Source: Amycolatopsis nivea
GTDB lineage: Bacteria > Actinomycetota > Actinomycetes > Mycobacteriales > Pseudonocardiaceae
Assembly (NCBI RefSeq): GCF_004522235.1
Contig: NZ_SDLT01000009.1
Span: 178,805-242,804, forward strand
Direction: 5' to 3'
DNA: 64,000 nt
How positions within the stretch are numbered: the first letter of the stretch is position 1; each line of letters opens with the position of its first letter. Shown here piece by piece: positions 17,088-28,155 of this stretch. The notes under the pieces are model-generated. The model was given only the letters and a program-made list of their open reading frames with translations, was not told where the DNA came from and searched no databases. The position numbers and the translations under genes were made by a program.

Positions 17088-18554
17088 ATGCCGCAAGCAC
17101 ACCTGTCCACGCCGGAAGTGCCGGTCCTGATCGTCGGCGCGGGCCCGACCGGGCTGACGCTGGCCTGCGAACTCGCCCGGCGCGGCGTCGCGTTCCGGCT
17201 GGTCGAAGCGTCCCCCGGCCTCCGCCCGGGCTCGCGCGCCAAGGGACTGCAGCCGCGCAGCCTCGAGGTGTTCGACGACCTCGGCGTCATCGACCGCATC
17301 CTCGCCAACGGCCGGTCGGCGATGCCGATCCTGCTCACCGACCCCGACGGCCGGACGAGCGGTGGCCCGGCCTTCGAGGAGCGGCCCGACGTTCCGTACC
17401 CCGCCTCGGTCATCACCCCGCAATGGCGGGTCGAGGAAACCCTCGGCCTGCGGCTGGCCGAATTCGGCGGCACTGTCGAATTCGGCACCGCGCTCGAGAG
17501 TTTCGAGCAATCCGCCGACGCCGTGACGGCAGTGCTGCGCTCCGGCGACCAGACCGAAACCGTCCGCGCACAATGGCTGGTCGGCTGCGACGGCGGCCGA
17601 GGCGTCGTGCGCAAACAAGCCGGAATCGCCTTCGAAGGCGAGACGGACGAGCGGATCCGGATGATCGTCGCCGACCTGGCCGTCGACGGCCTCGACCGCG
17701 ACGCCTGGCACATGTGGCGCTGCGACGAAGGTTTCGTCAGCCTCTGCCCGCTGCCGTCCACCCACCTGTTCCAGTACCAGGCGCCCATCCTCGGCGACAC
17801 GGGCCTCAACCTCGCCACCCTCCAAACGATCTTCGACCGGCGAAGCGGCCGCACCGACATCCGGCTGCAAGAACCGGAGTGGACGTCGGTGTGGCGCTCC
17901 AACACCCGGCTGGCCAACCGCTACCGCGAGGGCCGCGTCTTCCTCGCCGGCGACGCCGCGCACGTGCACTCCCCCGCGGGCGGCCAGGGCATGAACACCG
18001 GCATCCAAGACGCCCGCAACCTGGGCTGGAAACTCGCCGCCGGAGTGCCGGAACTGCTGGACACCTACGAGGCCGAACGCCGCCCGATCGCCGCCGGCGT
18101 GCTGCGGCTGTCGACCGCCCGCCTGGCCGAAGCCGCCGAGCAGAAGCGCATCCCCATCCGCAGCGACCGGGACACGACCCAGCTCAGCGTCAACTACCGC
18201 GGCTCGGTCCTGGCGCGCGACGACCGCGACGAGTCCGCCCAGCTCCGGGCAGGCGACCGCGCCCCCGACGCCCCCGGCCTCACCACCACGACCGGCAAAT
18301 GCCGCCTGTTCGACCTCACCCGCGGCGGCCAGTTCACCCTGCTGAACTTCGGCCCCCGATTCGACTCCCCCGTCCGCACCTTCCACGTAGTCGCCGAGCC
18401 CGCCGCCGACGACGAGATCGCCGATTCCGCCGGCCACCTCGCCCGCGCGTACTTCCCGGCCGACCGCACCCTGGTCCTGCTCCGCCCCGACGGCTATATC
18501 GGCCTGATCTCCGACGCGGGCGACCTCACCGCGGTCCCGGAGCACCTGCTCTAG
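17088..18554 (+). CDS. FAD-dependent aromatic-type monooxygenase
   Basis: 488-aa group A flavoprotein hydroxylase. It has the N-terminal Rossmann motif (LIVGAGPTGLTLACELARRG), the DG motif in WLVGCDGGRG and the GD motif FLAGDAAHVHSPAGGQGMN. Such enzymes use NAD(P)H and O2 to hydroxylate aromatic or polyketide substrates, and some inactivate drugs such as rifamycins. The ATG at 17088 follows AGGGGG; a TTG two codons earlier is less likely. It is controlled from the divergent TetR-MarR gene and followed after 9 bases by a MarR gene. The substrate is not deducible. Confidence 0.88.
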   Translation: MPQAHLSTPEVPVLIVGAGPTGLTLACELARRGVAFRLVEASPGLRPGSRAKGLQPRSLEVFDDLGVIDRILANGRSAMPILLTDPDGRTSGGPAFEERPDVPYPASVITPQWRVEETLGLRLAEFGGTVEFGTALESFEQSADAVTAVLRSGDQTETVRAQWLVGCDGGRGVVRKQAGIAFEGETDERIRMIVADLAVDGLDRDAWHMWRCDEGFVSLCPLPSTHLFQYQAPILGDTGLNLATLQTIFDRRSGRTDIRLQEPEWTSVWRSNTRLANRYREGRVFLAGDAAHVHSPAGGQGMNTGIQDARNLGWKLAAGVPELLDTYEAERRPIAAGVLRLSTARLAEAAEQKRIPIRSDRDTTQLSVNYRGSVLARDDRDESAQLRAGDRAPDAPGLTTTTGKCRLFDLTRGGQFTLLNFGPRFDSPVRTFHVVAEPAADDEIADSAGHLARAYFPADRTLVLLRPDGYIGLISDAGDLTAVPEHLL

Positions 18555-18563
18555 CCTCTTCCC

Positions 18564-18992
18564 ATGTCCGACCCCGACGAACTGGCCGCGACGCTGTACG
18601 GCGCGGTCAGCCTGATCGCCCGCAGGCTGCGCCAGAGCCAGGTCACGGCCGAACTGTCCCTGCCGGAACGCTCCGCCCTGTCCCGCCTGGACCGCGACGG
18701 CCCGGCCACCACCGCCGCACTGGCCCGCGCCGAGCAGATCACCCCGCAGGCGATGAGCTCGACCATCAGCGGCCTGTCCGTCCGCGGCTTCGTCACCCGC
18801 AGCGCCGACCCGGCGGACGGACGGCAGGTGATCGTCTCGCTGACTCCCGAGGGCAGCGAGGTGCTGCGGGCCCGGCGGGACGCCCGGATGCGCCAGTTCG
18901 CGGCTTCGCTCGGCTCGGAGTTTTCGCCGCAGGAGCTGGCGGTGCTGAAGGAGGCGGCCCCGTTGCTGGAGCGGCTGGGGCAGACGTTCTGA
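18564..18992 (+). CDS. MarR-family transcriptional regulator
   Basis: 142 aa. The winged HTH is LSLPERSALSRLDRDGPATTAALARAEQITPQ with wing DPADGRQVIVSLT. It probably shares a transcript with the preceding flavin monooxygenase (9-base gap). It may respond to the same compound or control the ABC-F genes downstream; neither can be shown from the sequence. Confidence 0.87.
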   Translation: MSDPDELAATLYGAVSLIARRLRQSQVTAELSLPERSALSRLDRDGPATTAALARAEQITPQAMSSTISGLSVRGFVTRSADPADGRQVIVSLTPEGSEVLRARRDARMRQFAASLGSEFSPQELAVLKEAAPLLERLGQTF

Positions 18993-19087
18993 ACCGCAGT
19001 CCGTCCACTGTGGAACTCGGATGCGCGTCCTCCGCTTCCTGGTATCCTGGCCGACGGACAGCAGACTCGATCAAGAGGATTTCTATC

Positions 19088-19117
19088 GTGGCAGGTGAAG
19101 ACGACATCTCCGGGTGA
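19088..19117 (+). CDS. nine-residue leader peptide ahead of ABC-F genes
   Basis: GTG start 7 bases after AGAGGATTT-type Shine-Dalgarno sequence, encoding MAGEDDISG then TGA. It sits 255 bases before the first ABC-F gene. ABC-F resistance genes in several bacteria are controlled by ribosome stalling on short upstream frames, so this is a candidate sensor ORF. A TATCCT -10-like box lies at 19043-19048. Confidence 0.45.
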   Translation: MAGEDDISG

Positions 19118-19372
19118 GCCCGGGGCACGGGCCAGTACGGCACCGGCCCCTCGCTGATCCCTGCGCGGCCGCGAGCCGCGCGTGGAGGTTCCCGTGCCGG
19201 TCGGGCGACGTACGCCACTGGACCCACGGGCTGCGAGGCAACCCGAAGGCGCGAGCCGATCGGGGAAGCCCAGGCGCAAGCCGGGCAGCAGGTCGCGAAC
19301 GGCCCCACCCATGTCGTCCACTACCACCACCAGCAGGGGCACCTCCCTGCCGATCCACCGCGAGGCCGCACC
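19118..19372 (+). promoter_or_regulatory. long structured 5' leader of the ABC-F operon
   Basis: 255 bases between the small upstream frame and the ABC-F start, with several possible stems: GGGCC/GGCCC (about 19130-19155), GCGCGG/CCGCGC (about 19165-19182) and CAGGGG/CTCCCTG just before the gene. The frame from the small ORF through to the ABC-F start has no further stop. A second ATG-initiated frame (19311) overlaps the ABC-F start in another phase. The layout fits attenuation, but no terminator/antiterminator pair can be proven by eye. Confidence 0.45.
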
Positions 19373-20991
19373 ATGTCCGATCTTCGTATCGTCCTGTCCG
19401 GGATCTCCTTCTCCTGGCCCGACGACACTCTCGTCTTCGACCAGCTCTCCGCCACGTTCCCGGCAGGCCGCACGGGGCTCGTCGCGCCCAACGGGGCCGG
19501 GAAGTCCACTCTCCTGAAGCTCATCGCCGGGCAGCTCAAGCCGGCCGCGGGCAGCGTCACCGTCGACGGGGTGCTCGGGTATCTCCCGCAGGACCTGCCG
19601 CTCACCGCGGATCGCACGGTCGCTGAGGTGCTGGGCATCGACGCGATCCTGAAAGCCATCACGGCCGTCGAGGGCGGCGACGCGGCCGAGGAGCACTTCA
19701 CCACCATAGGCGCGGACTGGGACATCGAGGACCGGACCCGCGCGCAGCTGGACCGGCTCGGGCTGGGCGATCTCGCGCTCGACCGGCTGCTCGGCACGCT
19801 CAGCGGCGGGCAGGTCGTCTCGCTCGGCCTCGCCGCGCAACTGCTGCGCAGCCCGGACGTCCTGCTGCTCGACGAGCCCACCAACAACCTCGACCACACC
19901 GCCCGCCAGCAGCTCTACGACGTGCTTTCCGACTGGTCCGGCTGCCTGCTCGTGGTCAGCCACGACCGTGCGCTGCTCGACCGGATGGACCGGATCGCCG
20001 AGCTCGGCGCGGACGAAATCCGGTTCTACGGCGGCAATTTCACCGAATACGAACAAGCCGTGCAGGCCGAACGCGAGGTCGCGGAAAAGAATATCCGCAA
20101 CGCCGAGCAAGAGGTCAAACGCGAGAAACGCGAAATGCAGCAAGCCAGGGAACGCGCGGACAAACGGGCCAGCAACGCGAAGCGCAATCTGTCCAGCGCC
20201 GGTCTGCCGAAGATTTTCGCGGGCACGATGAAGCGCAACGCGCAGGAGTCCGCGGCGAGGGCGGACGGTACGCACGCGGCGCGGGTCAGCGCGGCGAAAG
20301 CCAAGCTCGACCAGGCTGAACGGTCGTTGCGAGAAGAGCAGAAGATCAGCCTGGAGCTGCCCAAAACGGCGGTTCCGGCTGGACGGACGTTGTTCGACGG
20401 CAAGCATCTTCGCGTGCGCGGGCTGTTCGCGGGCGACGGTGCGGATCTGTCCGTCCGCGGTCCGGAAAGGATCGCGCTGACCGGACCGAACGGCGTGGGC
20501 AAGTCGACGTTGCTGCGCCTGATGCAGGGCGAGCTCGCCCCGGACGCGGGCGAGATCAGCCGGGTGGACGGGCGCATCGCGTATCTGTCGCAGCGGCTCG
20601 ATTTGCTGGATTCCGAACGCACGGTCGCGGAGAACCTCGCTGCCGCCGCACCGGAAATGCTGCCCGCGGACCGGATGAATCTGCTGGCGCGCTTCCTGTT
20701 CCGCGGCGCGCGGGCGCATCTGCCGGTCGGGGTGCTGTCCGGCGGGGAACGGCTGCGCGCGACGCTCGCGTGCGTCCTCTTCGCCGAGCCCGCCCCGCAG
20801 TTGCTGCTGCTCGACGAGCCGACGAACAACCTCGACCTGGTCAGCGCCGGCCAGCTGGAAAGCGCGCTCAACGCCTACCAGGGCGCGTTCGTCGTGGTCA
20901 GCCACGACGAACGGTTCCTGGCCGAGATCGGCGTCGGCCGCTGGCTGCGGCTGGACGACGGGCAGCTCCGGGAAACGGCCGGGATCACGGG

Positions 20992-20995
<4 letters not shown>
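19373..20995 (+). CDS. ABC-F ATP-binding protein (first of pair)
   Basis: 540 aa with two ABC domains and no membrane segment. Walker A motifs are PNGAGKST near residue 40 and PNGVGKST near 373; the signature LSGGQ is near 143, Walker B LLLDEPTNNLD occurs twice, and a charged linker lies at ~225-290. Soluble ABC-F proteins bind the ribosomal E site and act in translation or in resistance to 50S antibiotics. The ATG follows GCGAGG. The second gene overlaps its stop as ATGA. The leader ORF and flanking regulators point to antibiotic resistance, but the drug class cannot be told. Confidence 0.92.
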
Positions 20996-22608
<1,613 letters not shown>

Positions 22609-22672
22609 TCCGCGCCGGAAGGCCCGGGCACCGACCACCCCGCGGAATATCCGCCCGCGAAGGGAACGACCG

Positions 22673-23794
22673 ATGATGCACGAAGCCCTACGCCGCCACG
22701 TCGAGTCCGGATTCATCCCGGGCGCGGTAGCCCTCGTCGCGCGCGGCGACGACGTCCAGGTCACCGCGATGGGACATCTCGACGTCGAGCGCACCGCGCC
22801 GATGACCCGCGACACCATCTTCCGCATCGCCTCCATCACCAAGCCGATCGTCGCGGCAGCCGTGCTGATGCTGGTCGAGGACGGCCGGTTCGGTCTGGAC
22901 ACCCCGGTCGCCGAATGGCTGCCCGAACTGGCCGCCCCGACGGTCGTGCGGACGCCGCGAAGCCCGGTCGACGACGTCGTGCCCGCCGAACGGCAGATCA
23001 CCGTCCGCGACCTGCTGACCTTCCGCGCCGGTTACGGTTTCCCGTCGGACTTCTCGCTCCCGCAGGTCCAGGAGCTGCGCACGGTGCAGACCGACGGCCG
23101 CGAGGTCCGGCTGCGCCCGGAACCCGACGAGTGGCTCGCCCGGCTGGCGCGCATCCCGCTACTGCACCAGCCCGGCGCGGCCTGACTGTACGACACCTGC
23201 GCCGACCTGCAAGGCATCCTGATCGCCCGCGCGTCCGGCCAGTCGCTGCCGGACTTCCTCGCCGAGCGGGTGTTCGAGCCGCTCGGCATGGTCGACACCG
23301 CGTTCGAGGTCCCCACCGCCAAACGGGACCGGTTCGCCAGCTACTACCGCTCGGGAGAGAACGGCCTCGAACTGGCCGACGCGCCGGACGGCCAGTGGCG
23401 CGAGGTGCCGCCGTTCCCGGCCGGCTCCGGCGGACTCGCCGGGACCGCGGACGATTGGCACCGCTTTGCCCGGATGCTCCTTTCCGGGGGAAACGGCCTG
23501 CTGTCGAAGGAATCCGTCCGGCAGATGACGGCCAACCAGCTGACCGCGGAACAGATCGCGGCCAACCCGCTCTTCCTCGAAGGCCAGGGCTGGGGCTTCG
23601 GCGGCGCGGTCGACGTCGCGCCGACGCGGCCGTGGCAGGTCCCGGGCCGCTACGGCTGGGTCGGCGGCACCGGAACCAGCGCTTACCTGACGCCGTCGAC
23701 GAGTTCGGTGGCGATCCTGCTCACCCAGCGCGGGGTGGACGGACCCGGTGGCATACCGCACATGCAGGACTTTTGGCAGGCAAATAGCCTCTGA
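22673..23794 (+). pseudogene. serine hydrolase (beta-lactamase family) with in-frame TGA
   Basis: One continuous frame of 373 codons is interrupted only by TGA at 23183-23185. The N-terminal half has the SxxK motif (IASITKP, near residue 53). The second half resumes without frame change at LYDTCADLQGILIARASGQ and runs to GWVGGTGTSAYLTP. Relatives usually read PGxxWLYDT at the break, so TGG to TGA is the simplest explanation. The stop is followed by C, a context known to favour read-through, so low-level full-length protein is possible. Otherwise it is a recent pseudogene or a sequencing error. Confidence 0.85.
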
Positions 23795-24772
23795 CCTGCA
23801 TAACAGCCCCTAAATTGACGGCTCTGTGCAGCGCAGGCCGTCAGGCTGCCAGCGGAGGTTCTTCCGCGTCAGGACGACGGTTGAACAGGTTGTTCACGGC
23901 TGCTCATGCCCGGTCGTGACTCGACGCCATCAAGTGCGTGTAGGTATTGAGTGTGAACCCTTCGTCGTGGTGGCCGAGGTAGGCCGCGAACTCCTTGATG
24001 CTCGCTCCCCGGGCCAACATCGCCGAAGCGATCAGATGCCGGAGCGCGTGCATACCGTCCTGGCGTTCCCCGTAGGTCAAGCCAACCCCAGCTATCCGCC
24101 TGCTTCAACAGGCCGAGAGCTACGTACCGGGCACTATCGCACCTGCCACACGGGCGTGGTCGCAGGCCGGGAGGCCGAAGAGTTAAGCCGCCTGGGAAAT
24201 GAAACGGAGGCCATGCGCACACTCGAACGTGCATTTACGGCTTTTGATTTCGCACACCCATGCACAGAGCGGCTTTGAACAACGGTCTCGACTTACCTAT
24301 GACTCTAGCATCGCGACGCTCCAGCTATCTAGCCTCGACGGACCCGACTGCGCTGCGCATTCGCGCGAATGATTACGACAGGGCGCAAGCGCCGGTGGAT
24401 GGCGCGATTGATTCCACCATCCGCTCTGAAAGCAGTTTGTCGCTGCAGAGTCTGCTCGCCCTCTCGTCGAAGCCGACGGCAGCGAAGGTGAGCAGCTCGG
24501 GAAATTCGATCCGCGATTAGGTCCGGTCCGGCTTACATTGATAGCCAACTACTCCGGCCGAGTTTCGAAAGTCAGCCCTGCAAGGTATTCCGCACTGCCC
24601 GCCTCAATCGGTTTCGCTACAATGTCGGGAACATCGTAGTGATGGCTCTCTTTAATAGCTACGCGACACTGTGCCCTTCTTCGGTTCAACGGTCCCTTTC
24701 GAACTTAGCCGCAGAACTCGGCGTGACCGGCTTGGAGCAACCGGGTTCGCGCCAGGAGACGTGCCGGTGCGG
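23795..24772. other. degraded intergenic stretch
   Basis: About 980 bases of lower GC than the surroundings without an intact gene. Apart from the integrase fragment at 23904-24085 no recognisable coding remnant was found. The short open frames on both strands lack codon bias and family motifs. Confidence 0.6.
23904..24085 (-). pseudogene. C-terminal fragment of a tyrosine integrase
   Basis: The minus strand reads DGMHALRHLIASAMLARGASIKE.., then LGHHDEGFTLNTYTHLM and a stop at 23904. This is the end of a tyrosine recombinase, with HxLRH (catalytic Arg/His), the GHHD histidine and the Tyr nucleophile in NTYTHL. In-frame stops occur just upstream of about 24085 and no N-terminal part is present. 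It is clearly related to the broken integrase at 58.1-59.4 kb. It marks an old integration event at the left edge of this degraded region. Confidence 0.8.
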
Positions 24773-25525
24773 TCAGCCGAGGGCGTTGAGGGTGAGGTTG
24801 AGCGCGTCCACCAGGTTCCGGTGACTGCCGGGGCACATGGTCGCTTCTTCGCTGCCGTTGTTGCCGGTGCTGGTGAAGGCGAGGATGCGGCCGTTTCGGG
24901 TGAGGTCGTAGACGGTGAGCGGGGTACTGCGGATACGGTTGGCGCCCCGCTGAATGGCGGCGTAGAGCTTGTGCACGCCTGCGCGTTCGGCCCGGGTCAG
25001 GTGGCGGATCTGGTCGGCTTGACCAGAGTCTTCCGAAAGCGGGTCAGCGTTGCTGCCGTCGAGGTAGGACATCGGCACCCGCAGTCGACTGATCCTGGCC
25101 GGCGCGTAGTCGGGCAGGGTGCCGACCAGGCTCGTCGCCAATTCGCGCACCGGGATCGGGTCGAGCTGGATGGAGCGATGGTCAGTAATCAGCCGGACGG
25201 CGCTATCGCCTGAGGAAGCGACGAAAACCGCGCCGTTGTCGTCGGGACGGTGGACGAACGCGGTCCAGGCGTACAACTCCTTCTCTGGTGCGGCGAGCAG
25301 TTCCAGCGTGGCCCGGAACGACGGAGTCAGCCGTCCGTCCGGTGTGGCCAGCCGTAATGCCTCGAACCGGGATAGCGTGCGCTGCTCCAGCTCGCGGGCG
25401 AAGTCCGCGGGCGTGTAGGTGGTGTCCGGATCGATCACGGCGGGGAGCGTGCCCCCGCTGAGGTGGCTCCAGGCAACGAAGAACGCCGACCGCGGGATGC
25501 GCACCGGCTTGTCGAGGATCGTCAT
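24773..25525 (-). CDS. ESX secretion-associated EspG-family protein
   Basis: 250 aa. The N-terminus (PRSAFFVAWSHLSGGTLPAVI) and the internal AVRLITDHRSIQLDPIPVRELATSLVGTLP match actinobacterial EspG-family proteins, cytosolic chaperones for PPE-type substrates of type VII secretion. It lies 9 bases after the WXG/PPE-like gene on the same strand, its probable client. No EccC/EccD secretion components are in the window, so the export machine must lie elsewhere. Confidence 0.8.
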   Translation of the reverse strand: MTILDKPVRIPRSAFFVAWSHLSGGTLPAVIDPDTTYTPADFARELEQRTLSRFEALRLATPDGRLTPSFRATLELLAAPEKELYAWTAFVHRPDDNGAVFVASSGDSAVRLITDHRSIQLDPIPVRELATSLVGTLPDYAPARISRLRVPMSYLDGSNADPLSEDSGQADQIRHLTRAERAGVHKLYAAIQRGANRIRSTPLTVYDLTRNGRILAFTSTGNNGSEEATMCPGSHRNLVDALNLTLNALG

Positions 25526-25534
25526 CGGCGTGTT

Positions 25535-26938
25535 TCAGCCGCCAATGGTCGGAGGAGTCGGCGGGAGTCCGGTGCGGAAGTCACGCAACCGGCCGTCCTC
25601 GTCGTCGGTGATGTCGAACGCGGAATCGTCTTCCAGCCCGTACTTGCGCTGGTGCTCCTTGTCCTCTTCGCCCTTGCCCTTGCCGCCCCCGGCACCCATG
25701 CCGCCCATTCCGGCCGATCCTTTGGCCCCGGCCGCGCCGCGAATCCCGGCGCCGGCTGCGGATGAGGTTCTCCCCGCCGCGCCCTCGGCCGCACCACCGG
25801 TACCTGATCCGGCGCCCAGCCGACCTGCGGCGCTTCCCCCTCGACCACTGGAACCGCCGGTCTCGGAGGCTCCACCGCTCCCGGAGAATCCGCCGGTCGG
25901 ACCGAATCCGCCAGCCAGCCCCGGCGTCCACGAGCTCCCGCCGCCGGTGCCGCCGCCGGTGCCGCCGCCCGGGATCGAGGGCGAGGGAACCCAGCCCGAG
26001 CCCGGACCGGTGGTCCGAGTGGCGTCCGGCGGCGTCCACCCTGCTGCCGTCGTGCCGTCGCCCGGCCCAGTCCCCACCGGATGGCTCGGCGGCTGGTAGG
26101 TCGGCAGGTGGCTGCCCGAACCTGATGGAGGAGGGATGCTGCCGGGGTAGCTCGGGGTGAACGTGCTCGACGGCCCGCCGGTCTCCGAAGGCCCGCCTGT
26201 GCGCGACGGCCCGAAACCTGAGCGGGAGCGGCCGTCGGGTCCGTGCCCGTCGTCCGGACCGCCCGTCTTGTGTTTGTCGGGCTCGGATACGGTCACGTCG
26301 CCGTCGAACCCGCTCAGCTGGCCGTAGTCGCTCTTGAGCCCTTGCCCGCTGGTCTGGGCGTGCTGGGTGTAGCCGTGGTACTTGTCGAGGTTGTCCTGAG
26401 CCGTCTTGTTGTACTGGTTGATCTGGTCTTCGGTGTCGGTGTTCCACCAGGTCGCCTCGTCCCAGAGGTTCTTGTGCGGCGGAGCACCCGGCATCGGCTG
26501 CAAACTCTGCTTCATGGAGTCGAACCCGTGCGCGAGATCGGTCAGGTTCTGCCCATTGCCGGTGTAGGTCTGCGCGGCGGCCGTGGTGGCGTCGGCGAAC
26601 GGGTTGATCCGCGCCTGCGCGGCGTCCGCACCGCCCCCGGTCCACGCAGACTCCAGGCCCGCGCTCAACTGCTGCACCCAGGCACCGGCCTGGTCATGCT
26701 TGCCCGCCAGGCCCGTGGCCTGCTGCGCGCCCTGATGCCAGCTCTGGGCGCCCTGGCTGGCCAGGATCTTCGCCACCAGCTCCGGCGCCGGAACGGCTTG
26801 GTCACCAAGGTTCCCGTGGTAGAGATCGCCGAACCAATGGCCCACGTCGCTGGCCCGATCCCCGACCCAGTCCGCGGCGTCTTCGATCGCCCCGCCCACG
26901 GCTTTCGCCGCGTCACCAAGCATCTCGAAAAACCCCAT
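25535..26938 (-). CDS. WXG100/PPE-like protein with long Gly-Ser-Pro tail
   Basis: 467 aa. The helical N-terminal ~200 residues contain SWHQGAQQATGLAGKH and SAWTGGGADAAQARI, the WxG-type turn expected of type VII substrates. The rest (~215-430) is low-complexity Gly/Ser/Thr/Pro, and an acidic tail (DDSAFDITDDEDGRLRDF) ends it. The ATG at 26938 overlaps the stop of the lipoprotein gene (TGATG); a GTG one codon earlier is possible. Followed directly by EspG. Probably a secreted or surface protein of an ESX-like pathway; inference from fold pattern and neighbours. Confidence 0.75.
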   Translation of the reverse strand: MGFFEMLGDAAKAVGGAIEDAADWVGDRASDVGHWFGDLYHGNLGDQAVPAPELVAKILASQGAQSWHQGAQQATGLAGKHDQAGAWVQQLSAGLESAWTGGGADAAQARINPFADATTAAAQTYTGNGQNLTDLAHGFDSMKQSLQPMPGAPPHKNLWDEATWWNTDTEDQINQYNKTAQDNLDKYHGYTQHAQTSGQGLKSDYGQLSGFDGDVTVSEPDKHKTGGPDDGHGPDGRSRSGFGPSRTGGPSETGGPSSTFTPSYPGSIPPPSGSGSHLPTYQPPSHPVGTGPGDGTTAAGWTPPDATRTTGPGSGWVPSPSIPGGGTGGGTGGGSSWTPGLAGGFGPTGGFSGSGGASETGGSSGRGGSAAGRLGAGSGTGGAAEGAAGRTSSAAGAGIRGAAGAKGSAGMGGMGAGGGKGKGEEDKEHQRKYGLEDDSAFDITDDEDGRLRDFRTGLPPTPPTIGG

Positions 26939-27576
26939 CACGCACCCGCCTTGCGCTTCAGGTTCGAGACCACCATGTCCGCCACGCGCGCCGACAACTC
27001 ACACGGATCAGCCCCGCTGGCCCTCTTGGCATCGCTGGGAGTCAGTGAAGCATCGACCGTCAACTCGTCCGAGATGCCCACACTCACCTGGCAGAAGCCA
27101 GTTTGAGTGCCCGAGCTGAACGTCGAATTCGCGACAGCCGGAAACCCTTGAATGGGCGACAGCTCCCGCCAGACCTTGGCCTGTGGTTTCGTGTTCTGGT
27201 ACAGGCCGCTGAGCCCGTCGTGCGGCTGCGTCACGTAGAAAACCGACAGCCCTGCACCCGAGTCGAGGTTGTTCCATTTGCACTCGGGACCAATTCCGCC
27301 AAGGGTGTCCGGTTTGCCTTGCGGCACCGTGCCGAAGATCTGGCTGAGCTGGTCAGAGGTCAGCGCCTCCTGGCAGGGCTGCCCGGACAGCACCGACGCG
27401 GGCAGCGGATGCTCGACCTTCGGCGCACCGCTGTGCGGCAACGCCACATCAGCCGCGGACGAGGACGTCGACGCGGTAGTCGCCGGAGCAGCCGCCGGAC
27501 CACCAGAGCATCCGGCAGCAACCGACACAACCGCAGCCGCGCCCAGTACAGACATGAGCGTTCGGCCAGTCCTCAC
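26938..27576 (-). CDS. DUF3558 lipoprotein
   Basis: 212 aa. It has a lipoprotein signal peptide with lipobox VAAGC near residue 23, a Ser/Thr/Ala-rich linker and a DUF3558-like domain with paired cysteines (GQPCQEAL, GPECKWNN, GFCQVSV, DPCELSARV). DUF3558 lipoproteins are surface proteins of unknown role common in Pseudonocardiaceae, often near ESX substrates. The GTG start overlaps the previous stop as GTGA, so it is translationally coupled. Confidence 0.85.
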   Translation of the reverse strand: MRTGRTLMSVLGAAAVVSVAAGCSGGPAAAPATTASTSSSAADVALPHSGAPKVEHPLPASVLSGQPCQEALTSDQLSQIFGTVPQGKPDTLGGIGPECKWNNLDSGAGLSVFYVTQPHDGLSGLYQNTKPQAKVWRELSPIQGFPAVANSTFSSGTQTGFCQVSVGISDELTVDASLTPSDAKRASGADPCELSARVADMVVSNLKRKAGA

Positions 27577-28028
27577 GCGAACCCCCCTTCCTGCTTACCT
27601 GCGTTCTTGACGTCGGTCGCTGCCTGCTCATCCGACGACTCGGTGATCCCGAGCGCCTTCTCCAGCCGCTTCACCAGCTCGTCGGCATAGGCGAACTCCT
27701 GGTCGACCTGGTCCCTGCCCGTGACGAACGCGCCCTTCGGTTCGCCCTCGTTGACCAGGAGTTTGGTGTAGCCGTTGCTGGTCGGCTCGTCCGCCGGAGA
27801 CGTCAGCCGGGTCAGCTCATTCGCCTCAGGGCGCATGTCGCGGAAGTGTTCTCGGACGGTCTTGGCCAGCGTGAGCATCGCCGCTGCGTCGTCGCGGCTC
27901 ATCGTGAATCCCTGGCCGCTGGGCGCACCGCCCATCGCGGCACCGGCCGCGTCCCCAGCGCTGAACGCATCGCCGATGTTGAAGTACAGCCCGTCGAGCC
28001 ACCCCGGTTGCTGTCCAGGTTGCGACAC
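27573..28028 (-). CDS. hypothetical helical protein of the EspG operon
   Basis: 151 aa from GTG at 28028, chosen because GAGGGGTGGG precedes it; earlier in-frame codons lack similarity and ribosome sites. The mostly helical sequence includes MSRDDAAAMLTLAKTVREHF and EFAYADELVKRLEKALGI. It may be a small WXG100-like partner, but no WxG motif is seen. It is coupled to the DUF3558 gene by GTGA. Function unknown. Confidence 0.7.
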   Translation of the reverse strand: MSQPGQQPGWLDGLYFNIGDAFSAGDAAGAAMGGAPSGQGFTMSRDDAAAMLTLAKTVREHFRDMRPEANELTRLTSPADEPTSNGYTKLLVNEGEPKGAFVTGRDQVDQEFAYADELVKRLEKALGITESSDEQAATDVKNAGKQEGGFA

Positions 28029-28155
28029 TGCGCCCACCCCTCGTATGACCTGCGCCCGCCCAAGGACAGTTCTCCGATCCATGGGCAACTTGCCTAGAAT
28101 CACCGTAGTGGACCCGTCACGCAGGGGTGACCGGTTCACCGAAAAAGGGCGTGCG

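Noticed and set aside
19118..19372. Cobalamin-type riboswitch in the ABC-F leader (a GCCACTG string is present)
   Set aside because: The other conserved B12-box elements are missing and ABC-F genes are not B12 targets.
18551..20905. 784-codon minus-strand frame
   Set aside because: Lies opposite the MarR and ABC-F genes; no recognisable domain and reversed codon bias.
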